The notes below the pieces were generated by a model, which did not search any database, was not told the origin of the DNA, and saw nothing but the letters and a program-made list of their open reading frames with translations. The position numbers were made by a program, and so were the translations under genes. Shown in pieces: positions 1 to 6,965 of a stretch of DNA of 64,000 nucleotides. Numbering within the stretch: position 1 is the stretch's first letter; each line of letters opens with the position of its first letter. This DNA comes from CAZIAK01 sp964537035. Its GTDB lineage: Bacteria; Planctomycetota; B15-G4. The stretch covers positions 24,817 to 88,816 of the forward strand of contig CAZIAK010000017.1 in assembly GCA_964537035.1 (NCBI GenBank), written 5' to 3'.

Positions 1-1802
1 CCGTGGCGCCACGGTACGGCGTGCGCAATCGGAACCACGGCACCATCGCCGGGCTGAACAAACGGGTGGTCGAGGACCAGGGGGTGTGGCCCGTGCGCAT
101 CACGCCTGGTGTGAATCGAGGCTACCGCCCGGGGGTGCTGAAAGACTGGAAGCTGTCCCGGGTGACCGCGGCCTGCGCGCCCCTGGTCCATCGGGGCGAC
201 GGCTTGCCAGACGGCTATGGAGGCGCTGCCTTCGTCTGCGAGCCCGCCGCCAATCTGGTGCAGCACTACGCGCTGTGGGATGACGAGCAAGGCTCTCCGA
301 GAGGTGCGCCCGCCAGTCCGGGGCAGGCTGTGCTGGCCTCCACCGATGAACGTTTTCGCCCGGTGGATCTGCTCGACGGACCGGACGGCGCGGTGTACGT
401 GGTGGACATGTATCGGGGCATCCTGCAGCACAAGATCTTCATGACCACGTTTCTTCGTCGGCAGGTCGACCGGCGGGGCCTGGCCGAGCCCTTGGGCCTG
501 GGACGCATCTGGCGGCTGGTGCGCAAGGGCGAGCGTCCCACCGCTGCCGACCCTCTCTCGCAGCTCACGCCGCTGCAGGCCGTGGCGCGCCTTGAGCACA
601 GCAACGGCTTCCTGCGGGACCAGGCTCAGCAGTGGTTGGTGGAGCGGGGCGCTGACGATGGTGCGATCGACGAGGCCTTGTCCCACATGGCCACCACCAG
701 CTCCTTCGGTCACGCCCGGGCCCACGCCCTGTGGACGCTGACCGGCCGGGGGACTCTCGACCCGGAGACCTTGGCCGCGGCCCTCACATCGCCCCAGCCA
801 GAGGCTCGTCGCGCGGCCGCCCAGGTGGCCGAGCCGTGGTTGCTGCGCCGCCCGAACCGGTTCGTCCCCGCGCTCTCGAAGCTCACCCGGGACGAAGACG
901 TGCGGGTGTCTCGCCAGGCGCTGTTGTCCCTGGGCGTCGATCACCCCCTGGCCGTCTCGGCACTGTTCAGCGCGGCGTTGGCGGATGTGTCCACCGCGGA
1001 ACGACGGTCGGCCATTCTCTGCAGCGTCCCCGGTCGAGAGCTTGAGTTGTTCGAGGGGCTGTTGGCGTCCAACTCCTTCGCAGAGCAGGCACCGGGGCGA
1101 GATCGGCTGCTGTTCTTCTTGGCTCGGGCGGTGGCGCGCGAAGGGCGCAGCCTGCGCCTGGACGACATGCTCGTTGCCGTGGGCGACGATTGCGAACCCT
1201 GGCAGCAACAGGCGGTCTTTGAGGGCCTCTTGGCTGTTCGTGAAGACCCGACCGAGCGCTTGGCTGTGAGATCCGAGCCAGCCGTGCTCACTCGCGTGCA
1301 AGGCGGCGACGACGATGGGCTCGCGGACCTGGCCCGGCAGGTGAGCGACCTGCTGATCTGGCCCGGGCATCCCCGGCGTGCGACCGTCGCGGAGGTGGCA
1401 CCGCTCACCGACGAGCAGGAGCAGCTGTTCGCCCGCGGTGACGCGCTCTACGCCGCGGTGTGCCTGGCCTGCCACCAGGCCTCTGGTCGGGGCGCACCGG
1501 GGCTGGCGCCACCCTTGCGGCGGAGCGAGCACGTCTTGGCGCAAGACCCACGACGGTTGGCGGCCATCCTGCTGCACGGACTCGACGGCCCCCTCGTCGT
1601 GCGCAACCAGCAGTGGTCCGGGGACATGCCGGCGCTGGCGGGTGATGACCGCGATCTGGCGGCCGTGCTGACCTACATCCGCCGGGAGTGGGGTCACGTT
1701 GCCGAGCCCGTGAGCCCTCACCTGGTGAGCGAGACGCGCGAGGCCACAGCTGATAGAGACGAACCCTGGACCTGGGCTGAGCTTGAGCGGGCGTTCCCCT
1801 GA
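1..1802 (+). CDS. PVC-type haem-binding/HEAT-repeat protein, 5'-truncated by window edge
   Basis: The reading frame is open at the window start, so only the C-terminal ~600 residues are seen. The visible part begins in the tail of a beta-propeller dehydrogenase-like domain; the stretch DGAVYVVDMYRG is typical of planctomycete membrane-bound dehydrogenase-type proteins. A helical HEAT-repeat region follows (roughly residues 185-450). Near the end there is one cytochrome c motif, CLACH (nt ~1461-1475), with a downstream small haem-domain fold ending about 45 residues before the stop. Such proteins are normally exported and are thought to be redox enzymes or electron carriers acting on sugars; the substrate cannot be told from sequence. 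The true start lies outside the window. Confidence 0.85.
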   Translation, partial: VAPRYGVRNRNHGTIAGLNKRVVEDQGVWPVRITPGVNRGYRPGVLKDWKLSRVTAACAPLVHRGDGLPDGYGGAAFVCEPAANLVQHYALWDDEQGSPRGAPASPGQAVLASTDERFRPVDLLDGPDGAVYVVDMYRGILQHKIFMTTFLRRQVDRRGLAEPLGLGRIWRLVRKGERPTAADPLSQLTPLQAVARLEHSNGFLRDQAQQWLVERGADDGAIDEALSHMATTSSFGHARAHALWTLTGRGTLDPETLAAALTSPQPEARRAAAQVAEPWLLRRPNRFVPALSKLTRDEDVRVSRQALLSLGVDHPLAVSALFSAALADVSTAERRSAILCSVPGRELELFEGLLASNSFAEQAPGRDRLLFFLARAVAREGRSLRLDDMLVAVGDDCEPWQQQAVFEGLLAVREDPTERLAVRSEPAVLTRVQGGDDDGLADLARQVSDLLIWPGHPRRATVAEVAPLTDEQEQLFARGDALYAAVCLACHQASGRGAPGLAPPLRRSEHVLAQDPRRLAAILLHGLDGPLVVRNQQWSGDMPALAGDDRDLAAVLTYIRREWGHVAEPVSPHLVSETREATADRDEPWTWAELERAFP

Positions 1803-1928
1803 GATCAGCCTCCTGTGGCTCCCACGGTGACGCGGGAGTTTGGCGGCATGCGGTCCATGGCATGAAGGTCGCCCACTTCGGCACAATCCCGCAACGGCCC
1901 TGGTTCTCGGGGCGGCTCTCGGAGATCG

Positions 1929-2708
1929 ATGATGGTGACGACGCGCACGGGTTCTTTCATGTTGTGGGTTCTGGCTCTGGCCGTGGCGGGCTGCGCCCAG
2001 CCCGAGACCAGCGCTCCCGAGCCCGCCGCGCCCATGGCGGCCAACGACTCCGCGGGCGCCATGCTCGACGAGACCGCCGGGGTTGACGCACCCATCGGCC
2101 GCAACGATCGCTTCTTGTCTGACGACCTCGACGTCGACCGCTTCATCGGTGTGTTCGAGTCTGAGACCCGCGAGGTCGCCTTGGTCAAGGAGGAGATCGT
2201 GGCGGCCATGGGGCTGCGGCCGGGAGAGACCGTGGCGGACGTGGGCTCGGGTACCGGCCTGTTTCTCGACGCGCTCTGCGATGCCGTGGGCCAGGACGGC
2301 GAAGTGATCGCCGTAGAGATCTCTCCCCGCTTCGGCGAGCACCTTGAGCAGCGCATCGCCGACGAGGGTTTGGCCCAGGCGCGGGTGGTCATGTGCGATG
2401 AGCGCTCGTCGAACCTGGAGCCCAACTCCGTGGACTGCATCTTCGTCTGCGACACCTACCACCACTTCGACTATCCGGCGGACACCCTGGCCAGCTTGCA
2501 CGCCGCCCTGAGAGAGGGCGGGCGCCTGGTGATCGTGGACTTCGAGCGCAAGCCGGGTGTGAGCAGCGACTGGGTGCTCGACCACATGCGCGCGGGCAAG
2601 GAGGCCTTCATCGACGAGATCAGCGGTGCGGGCTTCCGGCTGGCTCACGAGGTCTGGTTGGCCCAGTTCAGGCTCACCTACATGCTGGTGTTTGACCGCG
2701 AGCGCTGA
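1929..2708 (+). CDS. Predicted lipoprotein with class I SAM-dependent methyltransferase domain
   Basis: The start is an ATG-ATG pair. The N-terminus is a lipoprotein signal with lipobox LAVAGC (Cys22), followed by a low-complexity Ala/Pro linker. From about residue 75 a Rossmann methyltransferase begins, with motif I VADVGSGTG, an acidic motif II (VIAVEIS), and DCIFVCDTYHHF at the motif IV position. Length (259 aa) is usual for this planctomycete group. The methyl acceptor is unknown. An exported methyltransferase is odd because SAM is cytoplasmic; the group may act in the periplasm or the signal may serve only as an anchor. The gene stands alone, 126 bp after the previous one. Confidence 0.8.
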   Translation: MMVTTRTGSFMLWVLALAVAGCAQPETSAPEPAAPMAANDSAGAMLDETAGVDAPIGRNDRFLSDDLDVDRFIGVFESETREVALVKEEIVAAMGLRPGETVADVGSGTGLFLDALCDAVGQDGEVIAVEISPRFGEHLEQRIADEGLAQARVVMCDERSSNLEPNSVDCIFVCDTYHHFDYPADTLASLHAALREGGRLVIVDFERKPGVSSDWVLDHMRAGKEAFIDEISGAGFRLAHEVWLAQFRLTYMLVFDRER

Positions 2709-2738
2709 GGGATCTGGCCTCGGAGCGAGGCCCTCCCG
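2707..2738 (+). terminator. Hairpin after the methyltransferase gene
   Basis: GGCCTC and GAGGCC pair around the loop GGAGC, with GAGGG and CCCTC adding outer pairs, directly behind the stop codon. There is no T-tract, so this is a possible weak or factor-assisted terminator. Confidence 0.4.
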
Positions 2739-2761
2739 CTGGTCGAATGAGTGGCGAGTCT

Positions 2762-2789
2762 TTGATCGCGTTTGATCACACAGGATTAT
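2762..2789 (+). promoter_or_regulatory. Possible sigma70-type promoter
   Basis: TTGATC (2762-2767) and GATTAT (2784-2789) are separated by 16 bp in a comparatively AT-rich intergenic stretch, about 140 bp before the ATG at 2930. The match is partial; this is a suggestion only. Confidence 0.3.
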
Positions 2790-2929
2790 CTGTGTTCACG
2801 AACGGCCGATCCGGCGCTTCCCATACCAGGGTGGTCGCTCGACGCGTCAGTTGAACATGTTGCCTTGGGGCAACTCTGTGGCTGAGGGCGGGTCCCCGAC
2901 CGTTCAAGCCTCTCTCCGTTCTCCCGCAC

Positions 2930-4156
2930 ATGTCCAGCGCGTCCTCCGCTCCGATGCCGGGCTTCCAAGAAGACCTGGCCCAGACCGTCCTGCAGATGCG
3001 GGGCGCCTTGACGGATGTCTTGGCGAGCGTGGGGGTTGATCCCGGCAAGCCGCAGGCCATGTCCAGGCAGCTGGGGCTCGACAAGACCCTGGCCTGGAAG
3101 ATCGGGCGGCTGGTGACCGTGGCCGACCCGGCGGCTTCCCTCGAGCACCTGCCCGGGGCCAGCGGCATGCGCATCTTGCTGGCTGCGGTGACCGCGGCTG
3201 GCGCGACCGACGCCGCTGCAGCCACGGTGACTCGGGCCCGGGAGGCGTTTGATCGATTGATCGAGGTGCACAGCGGCGATCGCGCCACCCTCGAGGCCAT
3301 GGTGTCTGGGCTGCGCTCGACCCATCACCAGCCCAAGCGGGCCGAGTCAGCGCGGCGGCAGTCGTTTCTGGGCAACAGCGCCACCTGGGGCATCCAGGCA
3401 CGGGTGCGGGTGGGCCTGCATCTGGTGGCGCCTGCGGTCTCTGATGCCAGTCGCATCGACCTGATCAGCATTGGCGCTCTCCACGAGTTGCGTCGGCTGC
3501 GTGCCGACACTCGCTGGCCGCTCGTGATCCACAAGAGGTTCGACCTGCCTGCTGCGGATGGGTCTGCTCAGGACGACGCCATGGAGCGGATCGGCGACGA
3601 AGGCATGCCGCTGCTGCGGGAGTTCTGCTCCAGCCCCTTGCCTGACCTGCGGTCCGTCCACGTGCCCAACGGCACGGCGTGGGAACTCTCCCCGGGCCCT
3701 GTGGGCAAGACCGCGAACATGACGGCGACGTTCGGCTTCCTCAACCGCAGCGTGGCCCCCGTGGTCAGCGAGGCTCCGGGACAGTTCGGCGAGCACCTGA
3801 CCATGCTCAACACACCTGCTGAGACGCTGCTGGTCGATCTCCTCGTCCATCGAACCTTGCCCTTCGCTTCGGAACCCGAGGCCTTGCTGGTCAGCCGCAT
3901 GGAGTCGGACGCACACTTCGCCACGGCTGACTGCAATCGCCACCGGCTGCCCTTGCACGAGAAGCTGAATCCCATCGGCTCGATGGTCTCGACGCCGTTG
4001 CTTCCCCGTCACCCTGAGTTGGTCGCCATGGCGGCGGAGCGAATCGGCCACCCGCTCTCAGATTTCGCGGGCTACCGGCTGGTGATGCGCTACCCGCCCA
4101 TCCCGGCGGTCGCCGTCCTGCGCAACGCGCTGCCCACGGCGGAAGGCCTGGACTGA
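2930..4156 (+). CDS. Hypothetical protein, 408 aa
   Basis: I do not recognise this family. The protein is cytoplasmic by composition (no signal peptide or membrane span). The N-terminal 100 residues are helical and contain a helix-turn-helix-like stretch, MSRQLGLDKTLAWKIGRLV, which might suggest DNA binding. The rest is mixed alpha/beta without a motif I can name. The ATG at 2930 is the first in frame and has no clear Shine-Dalgarno. It is monocistronic, with 221 bp upstream and a convergent small gene downstream. Codon use and GC resemble the neighbours, so it is likely a real gene; a regulator is one possibility, not shown. Confidence 0.6.
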   Translation: MSSASSAPMPGFQEDLAQTVLQMRGALTDVLASVGVDPGKPQAMSRQLGLDKTLAWKIGRLVTVADPAASLEHLPGASGMRILLAAVTAAGATDAAAATVTRAREAFDRLIEVHSGDRATLEAMVSGLRSTHHQPKRAESARRQSFLGNSATWGIQARVRVGLHLVAPAVSDASRIDLISIGALHELRRLRADTRWPLVIHKRFDLPAADGSAQDDAMERIGDEGMPLLREFCSSPLPDLRSVHVPNGTAWELSPGPVGKTANMTATFGFLNRSVAPVVSEAPGQFGEHLTMLNTPAETLLVDLLVHRTLPFASEPEALLVSRMESDAHFATADCNRHRLPLHEKLNPIGSMVSTPLLPRHPELVAMAAERIGHPLSDFAGYRLVMRYPPIPAVAVLRNALPTAEGLD

Positions 4157-4294
4157 GTGGCCTCGACACGCTGAGCTGACGCCATCGAAGGCTGCTCGGC
4201 GTGCGGCGCGCTTTCCCCACGGGCTCTCAGCCCGCTTCTCCTGGCCCTGCAGTCCCAGCCGCACCCTGGCGACGAAGCTGGTGAAGACTTCGGA

Positions 4295-4450
4295 CTAGAA
4301 CTCGTCGTACTGAAACGTGTTCTGGTTCTCGTCCTCTGAGAGGGTCTGCAGGGCCACCATGGCGCCGATGGCCAGCACCAGTGGCACGACGATCCAGAGC
4401 CAGTTGTCGGCCAGGAAGCCGAGCAGGCCTGTGCGGGGTTTGTCCGTCAT
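4295..4450 (-). CDS. DUF5989-like membrane microprotein, 51 aa
   Basis: A short ORF begins at an ATG (complement of 4448-4450) and ends at TAG. It encodes a basic N-terminus (MTDKPRTG), an amphipathic/aromatic stretch ending NWLWIVVP, one hydrophobic span (VPLVLAIGAMVAL) and an acidic tail ending FQYDEF. Single-span ~50-aa proteins with a closing PF-x-Y-x-x-F motif are known as DUF5989, often beside SxtJ and SGNH-hydrolase genes. A second protein with a similar tail (PFDYEGF) lies at 6772-6957 next to an SGNH gene, which supports both calls. It sits 71 bp upstream of the peroxiredoxin stop, on the same strand. Confidence 0.6.
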   Translation of the reverse strand: MTDKPRTGLLGFLADNWLWIVVPLVLAIGAMVALQTLSEDENQNTFQYDEF

Positions 4451-4522
4451 CGTGGCGGCCCTCTTGGGGTCGGGCCAGCGGCCCCTCGCCCCGGATCAGC
4501 GGAGCGAGGGGCCGGTGTCAGC

Positions 4523-5128
4523 TCAGTTCTTCAGAGCTTCGTGAACCTTGCCCACCATGGCAGCGGAGGGCTTCAGCGTCTGGTCGCCGTCGTCCTTCCA
4601 TTTGCTGGGGCAGCCTTCGTCGGTCTTCTTGGCCAGATAGAGGTTGGCCTTGAGCATGCGCAGCAACTCATCGATGTTGCGGCCCATGTTCAGGAAGTTG
4701 ACGAGGCTGTTCATCAGCTTGCCGTCGGGCGAGACCAGGTAGGTGCCGCGCAGCGACAGTCCGGCGTCGTCGAGGTAGCAGCCGAACATCTTGGCCACTG
4801 CGCCCGTGGTGTCGGCGCCCATCTGGTACTTCACGTTCGCGAGTTCCTTCTCTTCGCGATGCCAGGCGAGGTGCGTGAACTGCGTGTCGGTGCTCACCGT
4901 CACGATGTCGCAACCCAGCCGGTCAAACCTGTCGTGCTGCTCTGCCAGAGCAGCGAATTCAGTAGCTCATACGAAGGTGAAGTCGGCGGGGTAGAAGAAC
5001 AACAGGCTCCACCGGCCGGCTTTGCCGTTCTCGGCAAGGTTGAAGCTGCCGAAGTCGTTCGTCTTCGGGTCAAACGTCGTGAGCGAAAAGTCGGGGACCT
5101 GTTGGCCCACCTGGATGCACTCGGTCAT
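4523..5128 (-). CDS. AhpC-type 2-Cys peroxiredoxin, probable selenoprotein (Sec54)
   Basis: Two reading segments are joined by an in-frame TGA at complement 4967-4969 and together give a complete Prx1/AhpC protein of 201 residues. The motif around the TGA is FYPADFTFV-TGA-ATEF; in AhpC proteins the same site reads FTFVCPTE, so the TGA falls exactly on the peroxidatic residue. The resolving cysteine is intact in EGCPSKWK (Cys173), and STDTQFTHLAWH and the C-terminal AhpC helix are conserved. Twelve bases after the TGA is a perfect 8-bp hairpin with a GGC loop, matching bacterial SECIS geometry. The likely start is the ATG of MTECIQVGQQ; the reading frame extends 22 codons further upstream. The protein would reduce peroxides in the cytoplasm. 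A point-mutated pseudogene is the alternative, but the hairpin and the precise site argue against it. Confidence 0.85.
4936..4954 (-). promoter_or_regulatory. Bacterial SECIS-type hairpin
   Basis: On the minus strand GCTGCTCT-GGC-AGAGCAGC forms an 8-bp stem with a three-base loop beginning with G. The loop starts 20 nt after the TGA at 4967-4969. Bacterial SECIS elements need a small stem within roughly 16-37 nt of the UGA and a G early in the apical loop to bind SelB. All three criteria are met inside the coding sequence. Confidence 0.75.
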
Positions 5129-5438
5129 GTCGGGTATCCGCGGTGATGAAAGTGATGAGGTGCTGTCGGCGGCCATGGAAGAGATTCGGCGCACCGATCA
5201 GCGAGGCATTATGGTGCTGGAGCGGCGGATGGGAACAGCCTTTGGCCCTTCGTCTTGCAGGTTTGTGCAGCGGGGCCGGGGCGGCCGTGGATTCTGTCCG
5301 CCGTCGGGCTCCGCGACGGCCCGATTGACTCAGATGAAGTCACCGGGATGTCTGCTGAACCGCCCGTTGCTAGCAGCTTCCATGGCGTGCCGCCTGCCGC
5401 CTGCCGCCTGCCGCCTGCCGCGTGCCGCGCGTAGCCTG
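5129..5438. other. 310-bp intergenic region
   Basis: This region separates the peroxiredoxin start from the end of the upstream SGNH gene (both minus strand). It should hold the peroxiredoxin promoter, but I see no convincing -35/-10 pair. The only distinctive element is a heptamer repeat at 5386-5427. Confidence 0.5.
5386..5427 (+). repeat. Heptamer tandem repeat, six units
   Basis: Four exact copies of CCTGCCG are flanked on each side by a CGTGCCG variant (42 bp in all). It lies in non-coding DNA just behind the SGNH stop codon, where slippage would not damage a protein. Confidence 0.85.
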
Positions 5439-6596
5439 CTAGTCTTGCGCCGGGACCCCTGCCACCAGGATGTCAGCCAAGTACTGGGCGACCAGGCCGT
5501 TGGCGCGGCCGTTGGGGTGCCTGTCGTGGGCGTGGGCCTGGAGGCTCGCTGGCGCCTGCCCCTTCAGGGGGGTCAGCAGGTCGTCGAAGGGCAGATCGAG
5601 GTCGGCGCACATGTCAGCCAGGAGCTGGGCCTCCTCTCGAAAGGGATAGTCTCCCGAGAGCCCGGCCAGGAAGGGATACATGGCGGCCCGCACCTTGAAT
5701 CGGCGCTGCTCGGCCAGACCCATGAGCTCGGTGAGGGCTTCTCGGATCATTGCCACGCCGGGGGAGTCGGGCTCCCAGGTGGCCTTGTAGTTCTGCAGCA
5801 GAATGGTCCTGTAGAGCGATCGATAGAGGTGATAGCCCACCAGGTCAGCCAGCCGGGACGCTCGACGCACGGTCACTTGCCACTGCTCGGCTGTGGCCAG
5901 GTGCTCGATGTCACCCTCGACCACGCCGGAAGTGAGCCCCAGAGCCTTGACCACTCCGACCTGCCAGGGCAGCTGCCGCGGTTTGCCGCCCTCAGTGCCT
6001 TGCCCCGAAGCATCGACGATGGTGGTGATGATCAACACCAGGTTGGGCTGGGTCTTGAGCACGCGCTTGACGCAGTGGGCGACCTGCTGACCGGTGTTGG
6101 TCGACGGCACGCCGCAGTTGATCACCTGGATCGTCCTCTTGGGCAGCCGCTCTGCGAGGGCTTCCTGAAGCTTGTAGGCGATGGTCTCGTCGTAGTTGAT
6201 GCCCGTGCCGTAGGTCACCGAGTCGCCCAGCAAGGCGATGCGGTAGACCCCCTCGGGACGCTGCTGAGCGATTTCGGGTCCACGAAAGCCCAGGGAGTTG
6301 ATGGCGTAGGTGATCTCTCGCACCGTACCGGGCTCGTCTCCCGGGTAGAGGGTGGTGGCGGAGGCGTTGGGCTTGAGAGCCAGGCCTTCACCCGGGGACT
6401 GATCCTCGCTTGGTTTCGATAGCAGTCCGGTTCTCTCGGGCGGCATGCGAGGAGGGAGTCGCGGGCCCAGCAGCCGCAGGGCCACCTCGACAAGGATCAG
6501 GGCGACCACCAGGGCAGCCAGGCCGAAGAGGCAACTCCTGGCCCAACGCATGAGTCGCCCGGGTCGGCGCTTGGGTGCAGGAGCGTCAGTGTTCAC
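5439..6596 (-). CDS. Membrane-anchored SGNH/GDSL hydrolase-family protein
   Basis: 385 residues from a GTG start. An N-terminal basic segment and one membrane span (about residues 20-45, LFGLAALVVALILVEVALRL) anchor a periplasmic SGNH domain. Block I is ALLGDSVTYG (nucleophile Ser), the block II/III region is INCGVPSTNTGQ, and block V is DRHPNGRAN with the Asp-x-x-His pair. This membrane-anchored layout resembles the SGNH proteins encoded beside DUF5989 genes and exopolysaccharide or lipid-modification genes. The probable reaction is ester hydrolysis or acyl transfer on an envelope glycan; the substrate is unknown. It is divergent from the 6772/6966 gene pair across a 175-bp AT-rich promoter region. 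Confidence 0.8.
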   Translation of the reverse strand: MNTDAPAPKRRPGRLMRWARSCLFGLAALVVALILVEVALRLLGPRLPPRMPPERTGLLSKPSEDQSPGEGLALKPNASATTLYPGDEPGTVREITYAINSLGFRGPEIAQQRPEGVYRIALLGDSVTYGTGINYDETIAYKLQEALAERLPKRTIQVINCGVPSTNTGQQVAHCVKRVLKTQPNLVLIITTIVDASGQGTEGGKPRQLPWQVGVVKALGLTSGVVEGDIEHLATAEQWQVTVRRASRLADLVGYHLYRSLYRTILLQNYKATWEPDSPGVAMIREALTELMGLAEQRRFKVRAAMYPFLAGLSGDYPFREEAQLLADMCADLDLPFDDLLTPLKGQAPASLQAHAHDRHPNGRANGLVAQYLADILVAGVPAQD

Positions 6597-6660
6597 GGTC
6601 GATTCCCGGAGCCGAAACGCGCGGTGCAGACCCTACCGACCCGGCCTTGGAGGGGTAGCT

Positions 6661-6771
6661 CATATTTCTACTCGACCGGCGCATGCCCCAACTCCGAAAT
6701 GTGGAGTAAGCTAGCGCATAGTATGCGTACATATGGGCGATATATGTATATAAAGATCCAAGGGTGATTTA
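6661..6771 (+). promoter_or_regulatory. AT-rich promoter region between divergent SGNH genes
   Basis: A marked drop in GC within otherwise GC-rich DNA. It contains overlapping TATA-type boxes (GATATATGTATATAAAG at ~6736-6752) and short dyads (CATAGTATGCG, ACATATGGGCGATATATGT). The microprotein ATG at 6772 follows with an AAGGG ribosome site. I infer the promoter for the rightward pair, possibly bidirectional. Confidence 0.5.
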
Positions 6772-6957
6772 ATGGACAGGGGTGCAAGAATCGACCACAG
6801 CGCTGAGCAGTTTGACAACGAAGCCCGAGGACCCGGGCTCGCCTCCTTCTTGAAGGTGGTGCTGGTGCTGCTCGTCGTCATCGTGGTCCTGATGCTCGGC
6901 ATGGCCTACTTCGGCACCAGTGACGGCATGCTCCCCTTCGACTACGAGGGGTTCTGA
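6772..6957 (+). CDS. DUF5989-like membrane microprotein, 61 aa
   Basis: An AAGGG ribosome site about 8 nt before the ATG supports this start. The N-terminal 25 residues are polar, one strong membrane span follows (residues ~26-47, VVLVLLVVIVVLMLGMAYF), and the tail ends MLPFDYEGF. That tail and the single span match the DUF5989 pattern and echo the 4295-4450 microprotein. The stop is only 8 nt before the next gene, an SGNH protein, so the two are co-transcribed. I infer a small membrane partner of the SGNH protein. Confidence 0.65.
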   Translation: MDRGARIDHSAEQFDNEARGPGLASFLKVVLVLLVVIVVLMLGMAYFGTSDGMLPFDYEGF

Positions 6958-6965
6958 GCAGTTCG

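Noticed and set aside
4967..4969. TGA in the peroxiredoxin read as a nonsense mutation
   Set aside because: It hits exactly the catalytic codon, both halves are otherwise intact, and a SECIS-type hairpin follows. A random stop would rarely fit all three.
5386..5427. Heptamer repeat as a CRISPR array
   Set aside because: Units are 7 bp with no spacers; it is a simple tandem repeat. No CRISPR or cas genes occur in the window.
4541..6422. Long plus-strand ORFs (201 and 466 codons) over the peroxiredoxin and SGNH genes
   Set aside because: They are antisense shadows of conserved minus-strand genes in GC-rich DNA, with no motifs or start signals.
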